Source of the DNA: Cyanoderma ruficeps | Taxonomy: Eukaryota > Chordata > Aves > Passeriformes > Timaliidae | Direction: 5' to 3' | Assembly: GCA_008694505.1 (NCBI GenBank) | Contig: VZDJ01000047.1 | Coordinates: 3,437,717-3,501,716 of the forward strand | Length of the DNA: 64,000 nucleotides | Shown here: in pieces, positions 12,677-25,303 of the stretch | Layout: each line of letters starts with the position of its first letter | Position numbering within the stretch: position 1 is the first letter of the stretch | Program-made: the position numbers and the translations under genes | Notes under the pieces: generated by a model | Database searches by the model: none | What the model was told of the DNA's origin: nothing | The model's input: only the letters and a program-made list of their open reading frames with translations

Positions 12677-12900
12677 TCCTGCACCCTCACACCTGGGATG
12701 GCCCAAGGGATTCAGCCCCATGGAAATGCCCCTGCTGAAGGTGGGGATGGGGCTGGAGATGTGTGGGGGCTTTGGTTTTCCCTGCTGAGGGAGGAAGGAG
12801 TGAGGAGAAGCTGCTCCTGGTGATGCCTCGTGTCTGGGCTCAGCCTTTGGGGCATGCAGGAGGGGTCAGAGGGGGTCTCCTCACTTTTCCTGTGAGGAAG

Positions 12901-12943
12901 GTGTGGAGAAAAGTGAGGAAAAGTGTGGAGAAAAGTGAGGAAA
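12901..12943 (+). repeat. Two-copy 22-bp purine-rich tandem repeat
   Basis: The unit beginning GTGTGGAGAAAAGTGAGG is repeated at 12901 and 12923, with only the last base of the second copy lost. This is a simple local duplication in a purine-rich stretch. Confidence 0.8.
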
Positions 12944-13659
12944 GCGGAGCCAGTGCCATGCCAGTGTTTTATTCTGGTTTATTCCCCTGTTGCCTGTGCC
13001 TTGCTCTCAGTGCCAGCAGAGCATCAACCCTCTGAGGTTGAAGGAGAAGTGGGAAAGCAGATCAAGAGTCCTGTGACAGCCACAGATCTGCTGATTACCT
13101 GCAATTCATATCTGGGGAACCACAACCTGGGCCTTTGTTTTAGCCCTTTTCTCCTTCTGATGAATAAAAGCAGAGAAGAAAAGGCCACTTCTTGCCACAT
13201 CTTTGGGGCAGTGGGTGACATTCTCACCGTCCAGTTTTCACCAGGGTCAGAGCTGCTGCTCAGATTGTCCAGACCACTCTGTGCTGCTGCCGTAGGCACC
13301 CTCTGCAGCGGACAGACAAACTCCATATGCTGAAATGTTTTGCCAAAGGCTATTTCAGCCATGTGGGTGTGTTCTTTAGCTGCTGTGGTGCATTTCAGTC
13401 AGTCTGTGGCTGAAGTCTGAGGTCAGCAGTGCCACCTCTTCTCCTTTCAGTCAGTGGAGGGAGCCGATGCATGCACAATTATTTAAAAAAGGAATATATT
13501 CTTCTGCATTTCTTACAAAGGAGTAGAATCATAATTTATGCCAATAATTAACTTTTACAGGAATCTTTCTGGACTGCTTTTTCACAGACAGTTCTGTTAA
13601 ATCTCCCTCATTTTCACAAATTCACATGAACAGTGGTATGAGTTAATTCATACTACTGT

Positions 13660-13945
13660 GCTATATGTAGACACTCAAAAGGTGCTTAATTTCCATTGAA
13701 AATATTCATATGCAAATGTCCCATATTTTTGAAGTGGCTGCGGTTCTGCTGAGGAGGTAGATCCGCCTCTATTACACCACACAACAGATTTCTTTTATAT
13801 TTAGATTTTTTTTTTTTACTCTGAGAAGAGAGCAACGCGCTGGCTGAAAATCGGAATGCCAAAACGCGGCGCCGGCTTGGGGGTTGTCAAAATGAGATAT
13901 TTTAAAAGCAGGAATTAATAGCTGCCAGTTTGCGCCTCGTTGGGG
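13660..13945. promoter_or_regulatory. Candidate conserved enhancer: octamer site plus CpG cluster
   Basis: An exact octamer site ATGCAAAT lies at 13710-13717. About 120 bases later, 13835-13939 holds nine CpG dinucleotides, including four within AACGCGGCGCCGGC, followed by TTTTAAAAG and GGAATTAATAG AT-rich homeodomain-like motifs. Such preservation of CpG in otherwise CpG-poor, AT-rich DNA suggests constraint or low methylation. There is no associated open reading frame of note. Function as an enhancer is inference; conservation was not tested. Confidence 0.28.
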
Positions 13946-16378
13946 TTGGCAGGAGGCAGGGATGCTGCCAGGCCTGGGGCTGCAGTTGTCTCTGCCTTGC
14001 TGCTTGCCTGGCCCTGCTCTTTCTGTGTGTCCTGGTGGGGTGTTGGATTTCTGCCCCCATTTATGGGGTTCCAATGAGGGGAGACATCTCTGCATCCTGG
14101 GGCTCAGTGCTGCAGGTCTTGTGGCAACGGAGAGGTCTGCTCAGCACAATAATCCTCTGCCTTTATGAACAAGAAAAAAAACCCTATTTTTTAAAAAATG
14201 GGACTTTTAAATATCTCTGGAGAGCAAATTTGGTTTGGGATTTTTTTTTGTTTGTTTTTCTTGAACTACTCTAAATTAGAGAGAGATTTTTGTAATTCTT
14301 GAAGTTCATGTTTGCAAGATAAATATAATTCAGCACGAGGCACTGACTTTAAAAAGTATAAATTCTGGTCTGTTGTGAGACTGGGAGTATCATTTTAGTT
14401 TTATTTGCCACATTGAAGCATTCCTTGGTAGAGGGCTGAGTCAGAGTAGTGCTTTGAGCTACTCCCAGACTGGTGGCAGAACCTGCATGATTTAACAGTT
14501 TGTAATCTGTAAGGGTCTTTGGCTTTCCATCTACATGTTTTGAGATATGTATGATTTTGAGATACGAGTTTTTTCTTGCAGAGATTTACTTTGTTTTTAA
14601 ACTGAGTAATTTTCAGGGAGAAAACTGTTTCCGAGGTGGTGAAGAGTTAATATTTCTGTAAGAAGAGGAAACTCTGAAAGTGTTTTTTTTTTCTAAAAAA
14701 GTCACTTTTTAAGTGAATGGGCAGACATTCATTAATTTGGACTGAAATCTTCCATCTGATGCAAAAACCCCTTGTCATGGGTCAGGTTTACGAGCTGCTG
14801 AAAGGCTGAAAATCAGAATGATTGGAAGCAAAGCTATCAGCGTGAGGAGATGTGTCAGCTCTTGCAGGGGATGTGGCTGCAGATGTTCATAGGAAGAGCA
14901 CTAAAGCCTTGTCCTGACATGAATTTTTATAAATCTTTCTGCAAGCAAGATGAAATAAATAAGGTGATGCACTTGTTTCAGTATTCATCACATTTGGCTC
15001 AGCTAAAAGCAGTGATTAGGTGCTGTGATACATCACAGCATTACATTTCGTGGGTGGGAAAATAACATTCCCATCCTATGGAATATGAGCTCTGAGAAGT
15101 TTTCCTGTTCAACGACAGAATGACACTGGAGCCGTTCACAGTCAGAACATTTTCTTGGTGTTTTGTTTGTTTTCAATGGCAATATTGATGGGGAGCACAG
15201 AGACAGCAGCGAAAACACCCAGCAGCTGGGGCTCACAGGGTTGGGACACTCAATGTTCAGATTTTGAGTTCCTACTCTGAATCATGAACAACGTGGGAAT
15301 TCTGGAGCATGCCAGGAATTTGGAATGGCGGCGTGACTGCTGGGTTGGAAAGGTTTGCTTCAAAGTGTGACTTTACATTTTATTTTTTTTTAAATTTTTG
15401 AAGTCCTCACGGTCTCTCTGGGTAGGACACTGCCCCCTGTGAGACCAACAGCTCATGTTTGTGGGTTGTGTTCTTCTTGCAGCAACGTGTGTGTCCATCC
15501 ATAAGGAATGCCTGCAGTAGGACACAAAGCACAGAAATAATCAGGAAATAGAATATTTTACTGGAAACGATTCCATGTGCAAATAATCCTTTAAACTCTG
15601 CGTCAGACACTCTGACAATGTGTTTACCACAATGCCTTGTGCCCTCCCAGGGTAGCTGTGAATCACAGTCTGACCAGAGCTACTGGAAATTAAGGTGCAC
15701 TAAGAACTGCTGTCCTTGCTCTGATTCAGGCAGGTCTAATTAAACAGATTGGACTTCTGGACAACCATAAAACTCTGTTTTGCTGCCGTGAAATGTTAGA
15801 CCCAGTTGTTGCTGCCATGAGTTTTTGGTTTTTAAAGGCTGGGAGCAAAGATTGGACACTGCTCCAGAAACAGTGTGAGAATGGGATGCAGGAGTAGGAA
15901 AGAGCAATAAGGGGAAAAAAAATCCAACGTGCAGGAGCAGTTCTGTTTGCAGTGGAAGGATTTTAGAAAGCAAGGCACAGGTGAAGCATGGCTGAAGATC
16001 AGTGTGAATTCCATCTCCTTACAGGCACATTGATCTCACTCGTAATCTCCCTGCTGTAACTGGCAAAAAAAGGGTAAAAAAACCCCGAGGATGGCAGGGC
16101 TGAGCTGGGAGATTAAGGAAGAAAAATGTTAAGAAGTGTAAACTTTTGATCCTTGGGCTGTGAAAAGCACAAGGTCATCTGCTTGTTGTGACTGGGTTGA
16201 CAATAAAATCTAAGTGGCTCATTGATTTCACACACCTACCCTGTAAAATATTTCGGTTTATATGATATAATCTCTCTTTCAATGAACCTGAACCGAGTCA
16301 CTTTACAAGCAGCTTGAGTTTGGTATATCAGTCAAAGATTGATTGTGCCTAGGAACTGTGTCTGGGTTTGGGAGGATG
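13946..16378. other. Non-genic unique sequence
   Basis: No gene, RNA gene or transposable element is recognised. Homopolymers occur near 14239-14247 (T) and 14683-14700 (T then A). Open frames are at most 114 codons (13930-14274) and several overlap on opposite strands. Nothing here departs from ordinary bird intergenic or intronic sequence by eye. Confidence 0.58.
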
Positions 16379-16443
16379 CTGTTTATGAGTTTTTCAGAGT
16401 TTTTAGAGTAACTCAACTCTAAAAACTGAAAACACATAAACAG
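16379..16443. repeat. 65-nt long-stem hairpin
   Basis: A 31-nt arm (16379-16409) pairs with a 28-nt arm (16416-16443) around the 6-nt loop AACTCA. From the base of the stem there are 9 consecutive pairs (CTGTTTATG with CATAAACAG), one mismatch, 5 pairs, a 1-nt bulge, 3 pairs, a 2-nt bulge and 10 pairs up to the loop, about 27 pairs in all. The size and bulges are within the range of a microRNA precursor, although the stem is AT-rich. An inverted duplication from replication template switching is an equally simple origin. Confidence 0.75.
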
Positions 16444-18550
16444 TAAAATATCTGTGAATTGGTAAGTGGCTTTTTCTTTGTCGTTTGGTAGTTTGGGATT
16501 TTATTTGAAAGCGACATTCAGTAAAGATCAAAGGTCTGACATTCCTTTTAGCCTTTCCACTTCCACTTCAAAGAAGTCACTAATACCAGTAGGCAGAATT
16601 GGCCTTGTTTGTATCAGTGCCATTCCATGAATAAAGCTAAATGACATCTCTGATCTTTGAGTTGGCTGTGGCTAATTGTGCAGTTTGCGTGGATGAATGT
16701 AGCCAGGCAAGTCCTTGTGAGGCAAACACAAGTACTTAATCTTTCCTAGAAAGTAAAGGGAGTTTATTATAGAATTTTAAAACCTTTCTTTTCCAGGGCA
16801 AGCAAACCTTGCTCCAAAAACACCTTTTCAAGACAAACCCCAGGGATGCTCACTGGCTGTGTTAAGAGGGTACAGGTAAAAACGAGCTGTGCTGTTGGGG
16901 AGAGGTTCTAGTGCAGGACTTGAGCAACCTGATTTATTTGTGTGCTCAGAGTTACTTTATTGTCACCATTTCACAGAAAAGAGGCAGATGATGGGGTTAT
17001 GTCAGTGTGAGATTTAGAAAGGATGCGTCAGAGATGTCTGCAGTGACTGGTGCATGGCTGGTAGTCAGAAAATCACTTTGAATAAGAGGTTTAGTGGCAT
17101 TTCATATTGACCTGGGGTCATGTACGAGTTCCCATGAAGCAGCAGGAGCATAACTTTGGTTCCTTCCCCTCCCTCTGTATTTCCTTGGTGATATCTATAT
17201 ATTATATATTATTATATATCTCCTTGAACCCACACTGGTTTGTGGAAAGATTGTATTCCTGTGCCTCCTGGGCAGGGGAAGCAAGCAATGGGAGCCAGGC
17301 TGATCTGCTCCTCTTGGGTGTCTGGTGCCTTTGCACACGTCTTGAGCCACTCCTGTCTTTGTGTTCTAAATTGCCAAAGAAAGGGCCTTTCTGATTGATT
17401 TTATCTCTCTGTCCACTGGCGGCCATCCTAAGCATGCAGCCTGGCAGCTTTTCAGGACTTCTGCCTGGCCCGTGGCTGTAGCTGCCCTAGGCTGGGGTCT
17501 CGGGCAAGCTGCTGCTCTTTCACAGGCTTTGAAAGCTCCAAGTGAGGGATTCACTGGAAAAGGCTGTTTAATGATTCTGCCAAGTGCAAAAGGGAAGTTG
17601 AGAAAACAGAGAAAAAATGAGAGATGTCAGCAAGTGTAACTCTCCCCTCACTTCTGCAAGGGTTTTTTTTCTGACTCTGTGGAGATGAAGATGTCTTTTG
17701 TTCATGTCTCAGCAGTTATTCCCAAGCCAGTGCCTAAGGAGATTACTGAACTAACTCTTGAGTGCCAGTTTATCCATGGTGGTTGTGTACCTTAACTCCC
17801 TCAATCCAGAGCTCACTGTTGTCATTATTTATTTGTATTTATTTGCATTCATTACAGTATTTTACATTTACATTTATTACAGTCAGTATTTATTAGTAAT
17901 TATTTACCTTTGTAAAACAGCATTTAAACATAATTTGTTAGGTTCTTCAGTTAAGCTTCTGACTCCTGTTGCTGTTTTACAGATCTCATTGCTCACATTG
18001 AAGACACTTTGCTGGTAGCTGATGTTCAGCACTGAGATTGTGTTAACTTTTGGGGATGGGGAGAAGGACAATTAGTTTCAGTGAAAAGGGCTGTTTGGGA
18101 TTGAATGGTTCTGTAAATCTGAGAGCTCTGGGTGTCCTGTTAGCTCCTTATTTGAATTTAAACAAGGGCTATTGAGGCCAGCTCTTTCAAGGCAGAGACT
18201 ACTCCTTGACATCCCTGATAAGTTGACAGCCAGCTCCAGACTTTCCCTCACTCAGACTGTGAGCAGAAAAAAGCCCAGGGGGCCCTTTTTTTGGGAGTCC
18301 CTTCTTGAAGGTACCACTTTGAGCTGTTATTTTCTTATTTAGTTTTTGCACAGAGAATAATTTATTCTAAGGATCTGGATGGCTGAGAGTCTGCAGTGGG
18401 AAGCCAGGAGTTGAGCCCACAAGGAACCCTGTTGTGATTTTGGGTCTGGGGTGGCCTCAGTCCCAGCTTGGGTGGTGCAAGAGTGGGTGCCAGTGGCTCC
18501 TGGATGCCCAGAGAGGGAAATTCCCTCAGGAATGGGGATGAAGGAGGCAA
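16444..18550. other. Non-genic unique sequence
   Basis: No gene is visible. A TA-rich run occurs at about 17192-17219, and 17820-17910 is rich in TATTTA-type motifs. Frames of up to 95 codons occur on both strands without recognisable domains. The last 190 bases before the CR1 are GC-richer but match no repeat I know. Confidence 0.58.
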
Positions 18551-18968
18551 TTCACAGAATTCACAGAATCACTGGGTTGGAAGAGACCTCCAAGATCATC
18601 GAGTCCAACCCAGCCCCAACACCTCAACTAAACCCTGGCACCGAGTGCCACATCCAGTCTTTAAACACATCCAGGGATGGTGACTCCACCACCTCCCCGG
18701 GCAGACCATTCCAATACTTTATCACCTTTTCTGTAAAAAACTTTTTCCCTAATATCCAACCTGTATTTCCCTTGGCTCAGCTTGAGGCTGTGTCCTCTCG
18801 TTCTGTCATTGCTGCCTGGAGAAAGAGACCAACCCCACCTGAGCACAGCCACCCTTCAGGGAGCTGTGGAGAGTGATAAGGTCACCTCTGAGTCCCCTTT
18901 TCTCCAGGATAAACAACCCCAGCTCCCTCAGCCGTTCCTCACAGGGTTTGTGCTCCAAGCCCCTCAAG
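18551..18968 (-). mobile_element. CR1 LINE, 5'-truncated 3' end
   Basis: Read on the minus strand this is the 3' terminal part of a chicken-repeat-1 (CR1) non-LTR retrotransposon. Its 3' tail at 18551-18568 is two copies of the ATTCTGTG octamer, the hallmark of CR1, preceded by the conserved GGTCTCTTCCAACCCAGTG-like segment. The copy carries the end of ORF2 and the short 3' untranslated region and is cut off upstream near 18968, as expected for incomplete reverse transcription. CR1 is the dominant LINE of birds. The copy is dead: it lacks most of ORF2 and is frameshifted. There is no obvious target duplication, which is usual for CR1. Confidence 0.93.
18661..18968 (-). pseudogene. CR1 ORF2 C-terminal remnant
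   Basis: This is the carboxy end of the CR1 endonuclease/reverse-transcriptase protein, after the catalytic domain. On the minus strand one frame reads [19 protein letters not shown] and then a segment rich in LKGGC, and a second frame continues with SNDRTRG, a KYRLDIR stretch and VLEW. The two frames join at a frameshift around 18800-18815, so no intact product is possible. No catalytic residues of the reverse transcriptase or the endonuclease lie in this part. Confidence 0.85.
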
Positions 18969-20502
18969 AATGGGTCACAGTGACCCCCAAGAGCAGCAGG
19001 AGGCAATGCTGCAGAAAATCCAGGGAGGCAGAGGAGATGGGGCTGATGGAGCAGCGTGGGGGATGAGGAAGGGGCAGAGGAGAGAGGCAGGAATTTCACC
19101 TGGGTAAGGGAACAAACAAACCCCACCTTTGGAGCCGACCTGATCCCTGTGCCTCTCTGAAGTGATCCGTGCAAGGACGGGAATCTTGCTGGTTGTTAGC
19201 AGCAGACAAATCCCTCCTTCCTGCAATATGTGCCTCCCACTGGGAAGTTAACTTATTAGAATGCAGCAAAATAAGGTCAATTGCTCAAAAACTGAGCAGG
19301 GAGATTTGCTTGTTGGTCTGCCTTTGTATTTGTCAGGAAAATTAAAACATCTTTCAGAACTAGGCAGAATCGAAGTGTATTAACTTAATTGGCATGTTAT
19401 GTAGATTAATAAAGTTTAATGCTTGAAGGTTGTGAGTATACTTAGAGTTTATTATGACTGTTAATCAGACCTAAAAAGCTCTGAGGAAATTTCAAAGCCA
19501 TGTGGACTTTTCTACTCCTGTAAGCCCTTTGGTGTTAACTTACTGCCAATATATCAGCTTGTCATAAAAATGTAAATGAAGAATGTATTGGTACTGCAAT
19601 ATTCTTTTAGCATTATTTTCTTATATGTTTTTGCTGGGAGAGTCTGCCTTGTGCACTATGGCAGCAGTAGAATGTTTTCATGGTTATCTGGGGTTCCATT
19701 CTGAGATCCCAAAGTTGTCCCTGGGTGTCCCAGAGCACAGAAAAAAAACCTCCTTGGAACTGTTGCTTTTATTTTCTTTCTTAATTCACACCATATTTTT
19801 TAGAAGATTCAGATAGACTGTGACTGTTTTTAATTTGGCACAGGTACAAGTTGTGACCTGATGGTTAAAACTGGAGTTCAGTTATGGGATGAGAAAATGT
19901 TGAACCTTTCAGGGCTGCAGGGAAGATGTTTGTTTGTTTTTATACATCTGCTACATGGAGTATCAGGTTTTGTGGTATTGAGAAGTTGTTCATGTCTGAA
20001 TGCAGGATAAAGGAAATATTTTGCTTTGCTCTTTGAGTACCTTGCTAGAAACCCATATTGAGGGCACAGGAGTCAAAAAGCAGTTTTAGAAGGTTTGATC
20101 ATAAATATTTCAAAATATCCGACCTTTTTCAATTCCCTCTTTGATCTCCTGGCTTATAAATTGCAGAATCAGCTTTATTTCTGACTAATTCCACCAACCT
20201 TGGTGGAATTTTGCCCATGGATAAATCATCCCAGGATGTTGAATTGCATAATTTCTAAACAGAGGTGCTTTCTTAGCAAACCTCTGAACTCTGTTAAAAG
20301 CAGAGCAGAAGTAAGGGATCCTTGTTGTTTTGTGCTGAAAGTGCAAAAGTAATCTCTGGAGTTCCTCTTCCCTTGCCAGTTTTGTTCCTACTGTGTGTAC
20401 AGTAAATTTCATAAAATATTAACCTATAGTAAATATTTAATACATTATTTATTTGCATTATATAAGTTCACTCACCAATAGATGAAGTGCTGAATAGATA
20501 GT

Positions 20503-20564
20503 TATATAAATATTTTAAGGTGACAAATATATAAATATTTAAATGGCCAATATAAATATTTTAA
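20503..20564. repeat. TATAAATATTTA-rich cluster
   Basis: Three copies of a TATAAATATTT(T/A)A motif lie within about 62 bases. The motif is nearly self-complementary. This is AT-rich low-complexity sequence and, in the absence of a gene, should not be read as a set of TATA boxes. Confidence 0.6.
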
Positions 20565-21067
20565 ATGAAGGAACAAGGGCCACATTCTCCCTTTTTTTTT
20601 TCCCCTCAGAGTTGAGTAGATATAATTGCTGACAGCACTTTACTCTGCAATTCTGAACTAAAAGCCTCAGACAAAGAAATGTGTGTTTTCATTTAAGTCA
20701 GTAAACTTTGGACTAGGTCAGTAAATACAGAAAATTTCAGTATTTCATATGGACAAAAATTACATTACGGTTTTATGCATTTAATAGAATTTGGGGAATA
20801 TTGCAAAGAGACAGGGTATGTGTTAGCTTAAATTGAAAATGAAAACATGGTTATAAATGAATTGGTTTTAGTTGGTTTCATAGAATTGTGAGGACAATAC
20901 AAACGAGAAGACTTAGGTGAGGGAAACAGTTTTTGACTAATATGGAGTGAGAGGAAAGTTCTTTGAAAGTTTTTTTTATGGTTTGGTTTTGGTTTTTTTA
21001 AACAATGTGGTTTTGCATTGATTGAAGAAATCTGTGGCAAAACCCAATTATTGACAGGTTTTGAAGT

Positions 21068-21124
21068 TGATTAACCAATTAAATATGGATATTTTAAGCC
21101 TGATTAACCAATTAAATATGGATA
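21068..21124 (+). repeat. 24-bp direct repeat, period 33
   Basis: The 24 bases at 21068-21091 (TGATTAACCAATTAAATATG followed by GATA) recur exactly at 21101-21124. Both copies carry an ATTAACCAATTAAAT core with CCAAT and ATTA elements. The identity of the copies indicates a recent local duplication or constraint. Confidence 0.85.
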
Positions 21125-24100
21125 CGCCTCTGGGCTACACAGGTTAAAAATCAGAGGAAGTCTGGGAATGTTTCTCTTTTTCCTCATGGCCTTGGTAGAG
21201 CAAAGCTGGGCCTGGCTCCCTCCTTGCCATGGGAAACCATCACAAAGACCTTCTAGCATCAGAACAGGAGAAATGGATGTCCAGGTCAATCTTCCAGCTT
21301 ATATTTTTCCATACAAAGAACCCTGCAGGCTATGGGGGAAGGTGAGTAGCGTTATAAATCACTAAATTTACAAGGAGGCGTTAAATGCTGTATTTTCCAA
21401 ACTGATCTGAAAATGAGTACGTGTAAAGGGACTTTAAAAGAAATCGGATGAATTTCTTTTGGTAAATCTGATGTGGTTTGATACTTTTTGTGCCCACATG
21501 AAACTTGTCCCGACAAGAAGCCCAGCAGACATCCTGGGACACTCAAGAGTGTGACCACTTTAGCGGTGGCACCTGAAATAGTCATCTCGTGTACAGAGGA
21601 GGAAGAGATTCACGCCTTTTTAAATGAGAAAGGACAGCTAATCCATCATTTCCTGGAGGGAACAACAAATTCACTTCAGAGGACTTGAGAAACTTGCTCG
21701 ACAATGTAGTTGTTTATAACCATTGGTGATGATTGTATTATTTTTCTTTCCTTTCTCCTCCCCCTATTTTAATGAAAGTTTCTTTTTCAAATAGCGTGAT
21801 GCAGAGAGAATCAAGTCGTTATTTGTTTGGGGCTAATTAAAGACACAATTATATAAGCTGTCAAACAGTTGAAAATTAAGTTTCTGCTAGACTTCTTTAA
21901 AAATATCTCTTATTAACAAGTCTAAATTCCTGTGCACTGTCCAAAACCAAAATCAGCTCTGAATAACTTATTATTTCTATATTAATTAAGCCTAATCATC
22001 CTACTAAAAAAACCCCACAGAGATGCTGAAGTTTATCACCAGATCAGCTGACATTTATTTGCTCTTGTGGCATGAAAAACTTTTTAAAAGCATGATGCTG
22101 AGCTGTGCTTTCTTTTCGTTTGAGCAGAGGCAAAACAAGACACAAAGTCAAACTTTCCTGCTTTGATCTGCACTGGGCAGCTCCTGTGAACATCCCAACG
22201 TTTGAAAACCTTGGGAAAGAAAGAAATGCAGAAACAAAACTTTGTGTGAGAACTTATTGCAAAACAGGAACGGGCTGTTTAGTGAAGGACATGCTTCTGT
22301 CAGCCCTGTGCTGGTGCTCTGGTGAAAAAAAGAAAAAAATAAAACGCCTTTTTTTTTGTTTTTCCACTGGTGCAAATGAGTGGTAAAGTGTGTTTTGAGG
22401 GATTTTGCAGCCACACAAGCTCAGTGTTGTGCCAGGAGGGCAGCCTGGGCTGCCAGCTGCAGGCAAGGGATTTTACCATGTTTGATGTTAAAAAATATCA
22501 AGTGAACTTCAGGTCAAACTGAAGAAAATACGTGAATTTGTGTGTTCAAACTTTGTCTGCGTGCTCTGCAGGGTGCCGTGTGCTGGTGAATTGCACAAAG
22601 GAGGAACCCTAAGGCCAAAATTTCTTCACAGCTCCTCAGAAATGACATCTGCCAGGTTTTGGGCAGGCAAATCCCAGATTAATTACAACCTGATTAGCTC
22701 AGGAGCAAGACAGATGCACCTAAAGGTAATAATGAGTTGGTTTGGAGCACTCATGATAGGAATGTACAAAGGGAAAATAGACCAGATGTGAATGTTATTG
22801 TTTTCTAACTTCATGCAGACACTTCATGATGGACTGAAGAAGTTGGAAGGATTATTTTGTTTTATTTATATTCATATTCCAGAGTCGAGTTAGGAAGGGG
22901 GAAAATTATTTTACCTCCTGAAATGCAGCATGGTTGAGTCAAGCTGAATCAAACTTACTGCACAAATTAACACTCTTCAGTCTGCAAATAACAAGTCATG
23001 TACCAAAAGTTTGAATGTGGAAACAACCTGCTGACTGCACCAGTAGATAAAAATTGTCCATGATAGCTCATTGCAAGCATTCAGAAATTAAAGAATGACT
23101 GCTTAATTTCAGTAAAAGACATTCCCAGATGCTTTAGTTTTATGTCTTTTATCTGTAAGAGTTATCTGATAACATCACAGTAACCACTTCAGGAACTCCT
23201 CTTGGAAACATAAATTCCTAATGGATGGGAATGTGAGTGAAGTTTGCACATTAACAATGTATTTTCAGTGTTGGCTTGTGTTTGCTGGCCCTGTTATGTT
23301 TGAACTCCTTTCAACCAAAGGCGTGATGGAAAAACCTCTATAAGTGCACCTTCCTAGACCCTGTACTTTTTCTGTGTGCTTTTTAGTTGATATTGTTTGA
23401 TTATGCAGGTGCTAATTCTATGCTGAAGACAACTGGGCTGGCACAGGCTGTTACTGTGTCGTGCAGGAAAGTAAAGAACATAATCTACTTGTTGAGGAGG
23501 GAGGCAAGGAAGATAAGGAAGATAATAGATGGTGATGCAATTCATCAGATCTGGAGAGATGCCTTTTAATTACAGCTTGCTTGATTGGAGTTTGTCAAAG
23601 CTGATTGAATTTTCCCTCATGACTGTTAGCATTCTTTTGAAGTTAAATAGGCTGCGCTCTCACGTTTTGGACTTGCCCCACTGGTAGCAGCTCCCACAAA
23701 GGAAATGTAAGAGGTCTCGGCACAGTGAGATGGTGCCAAGTGCAGGTTGTGCCATGACATTCCCGGGATGCTGCAGCTGCTTAAGCTTGAAAACTTGCCT
23801 TAATATCAAACTGAGCCCACGTAGAGCTGCGCTGCAAATTAGCCTGAGAGCCAATCAGTGGAAAAAACTGCTTTCCTTAGCCAGGGAAGTATCTCAAGTT
23901 CAAATAGATGCAGTTTCAGAAGAGCTGACAAGCATTTCTTGGGTTACTATTGAAACCACCAAGATCTGCCTTTTGAGGATGCACTTTTAAAAGCCAGATT
24001 CCATGGGTTGATCACTTAGGATAATTGTAAAGTGGGTGCTCACAGGCGTATATTACAAGGACATACTCATGTTTGGCGATGTTTGCGAGACCTTGTTTGG

Positions 24101-24254
24101 TTTGGTAGAGACAGAGTTTAGTGCTGTTTAGATTCCTACAGGATAAACAAAAACACTCTCTCTTTGTCCTCTAGTGAAAGTCCAGATAGTTGAGCAGCAT
24201 GAAATACCAATGAAATCTGTACCCTCGGGTACTTCACAGGGTATTGGCAAAAAG

Positions 24255-24311
24255 GTTGGTTTGTTTGTTTGTGGGTTTTTGGTTTTTGTTGTTGGTTTGT
24301 TTTTTTTTTTG
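24255..24311. repeat. G/T-rich simple repeat
   Basis: GTTT and GTT units pass into a T12-13 run. It is low-complexity sequence with no coding or regulatory meaning that can be supported. Confidence 0.85.
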
Positions 24312-25303
24312 CTTAGAAGTTTAATCTCTTCAGAAGTTTAAAGTGAAATCAAAGCCTTATGGAGAGGCTGTGTGTGTTCAGGGCTGCCAGCACCCCTGGG
24401 GTTTCCTACCTGAGTGCCTCACTTGCCCTTCCTCCTCTAAGCTCACCTCCCCAAAGGTATTTTGGCAGAGATCTTTAGTCATAGGTCATTTATAACAAAG
24501 TTTTACCTTCCTACTGCTTTTATTTCTACCACAGGCAGAAATTAGTGAGGAGAAATGCCACAGGAACAGGAGTAGACACCTGACTGTCTCATGGCCCCGA
24601 CATGCAATACCCCAAAGTAAAAACTTGCTTCACGTTAAGAAGAAATTGTTTAGGTTATTGCTCTTTCATGAAGTTATTACTTTTATATGAGTTGTCTTAT
24701 GCTCTTAATTAGTTGCTATACAGTGAACATTTAAAATCACAAAAAAACTTCCCTCCAATGTGTTGGCTAAGCCAGTTCATATTTCCCTTCAGATTCCCAA
24801 GAGCTCGGAGAATTCATTGTGCATCAGCCAAAATTTTGCCTTTCTTTTTTCTTGCTTTCTTTTTTTCTTTTTTTTTAAACTCCAGAACTTTTCTACAGAG
24901 GTTTTCAAGCTTGGCTTGTACAAAAGTCTGAGCAGGATCTTTCATTTGACAGCAGCTGAGTAAGTCAGAAGTACAAATCCAGAGATGATAACTTATCGTG
25001 CTTGCATTTCATTTAGCAAGATTTGTTTTTACAGCGACTGACGTGAGGCCTGATGAGGAATGAGGTTCCTCCCCAGCCTGTGTTTCCCACCAGCTCAGAT
25101 GCCAAATGCTTCACAAAAATACAACTTGTACCCAGTGACTATCACTGACTCACTGTCACTCTGATGGCACCGCTCCATTCTGATGGTTCACTCTGGTACT
25201 TTATTAAAAGAGAAGGTGTCCTATAAAATGTGGGAACTGGGCAGTGGGAAATTTTGGGCTCTTCGTGCTCTTAGACTGTGCTGCAAATCATTATTTAGCA
25301 ATT

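Larger units (their letters stand above)
11816..13659. other. Non-genic sequence with GC-richer core
   Basis: No gene is recognised. A (GTT)n microsatellite lies at about 12323-12340, a T/C homopolymer pair near 12545-12570, a short hairpin at 12649-12676 and a two-copy 22-bp tandem at 12901-12943. The 12580-13330 interval is GC-richer than its surroundings and has overlapping frames of up to 136 codons on both strands without any domain. It could hide an old, unrecognised repeat. Confidence 0.55.

Noticed and set aside
17192..17219. TA-rich run as a replication origin or matrix-attachment site
   Set aside because: AT-richness alone is not evidence, and equally AT-rich stretches occur throughout the window.
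18451..18876. 141-codon plus-strand open frame
   Set aside because: It is the antisense of the CR1 copy at 18551-18968 plus flank; the frame follows from CR1 sequence and not from a gene.
20503..20564. Cluster of TATA-like motifs as promoters
   Set aside because: They are part of an AT-rich simple cluster with no transcript start, CpG island or downstream frame.
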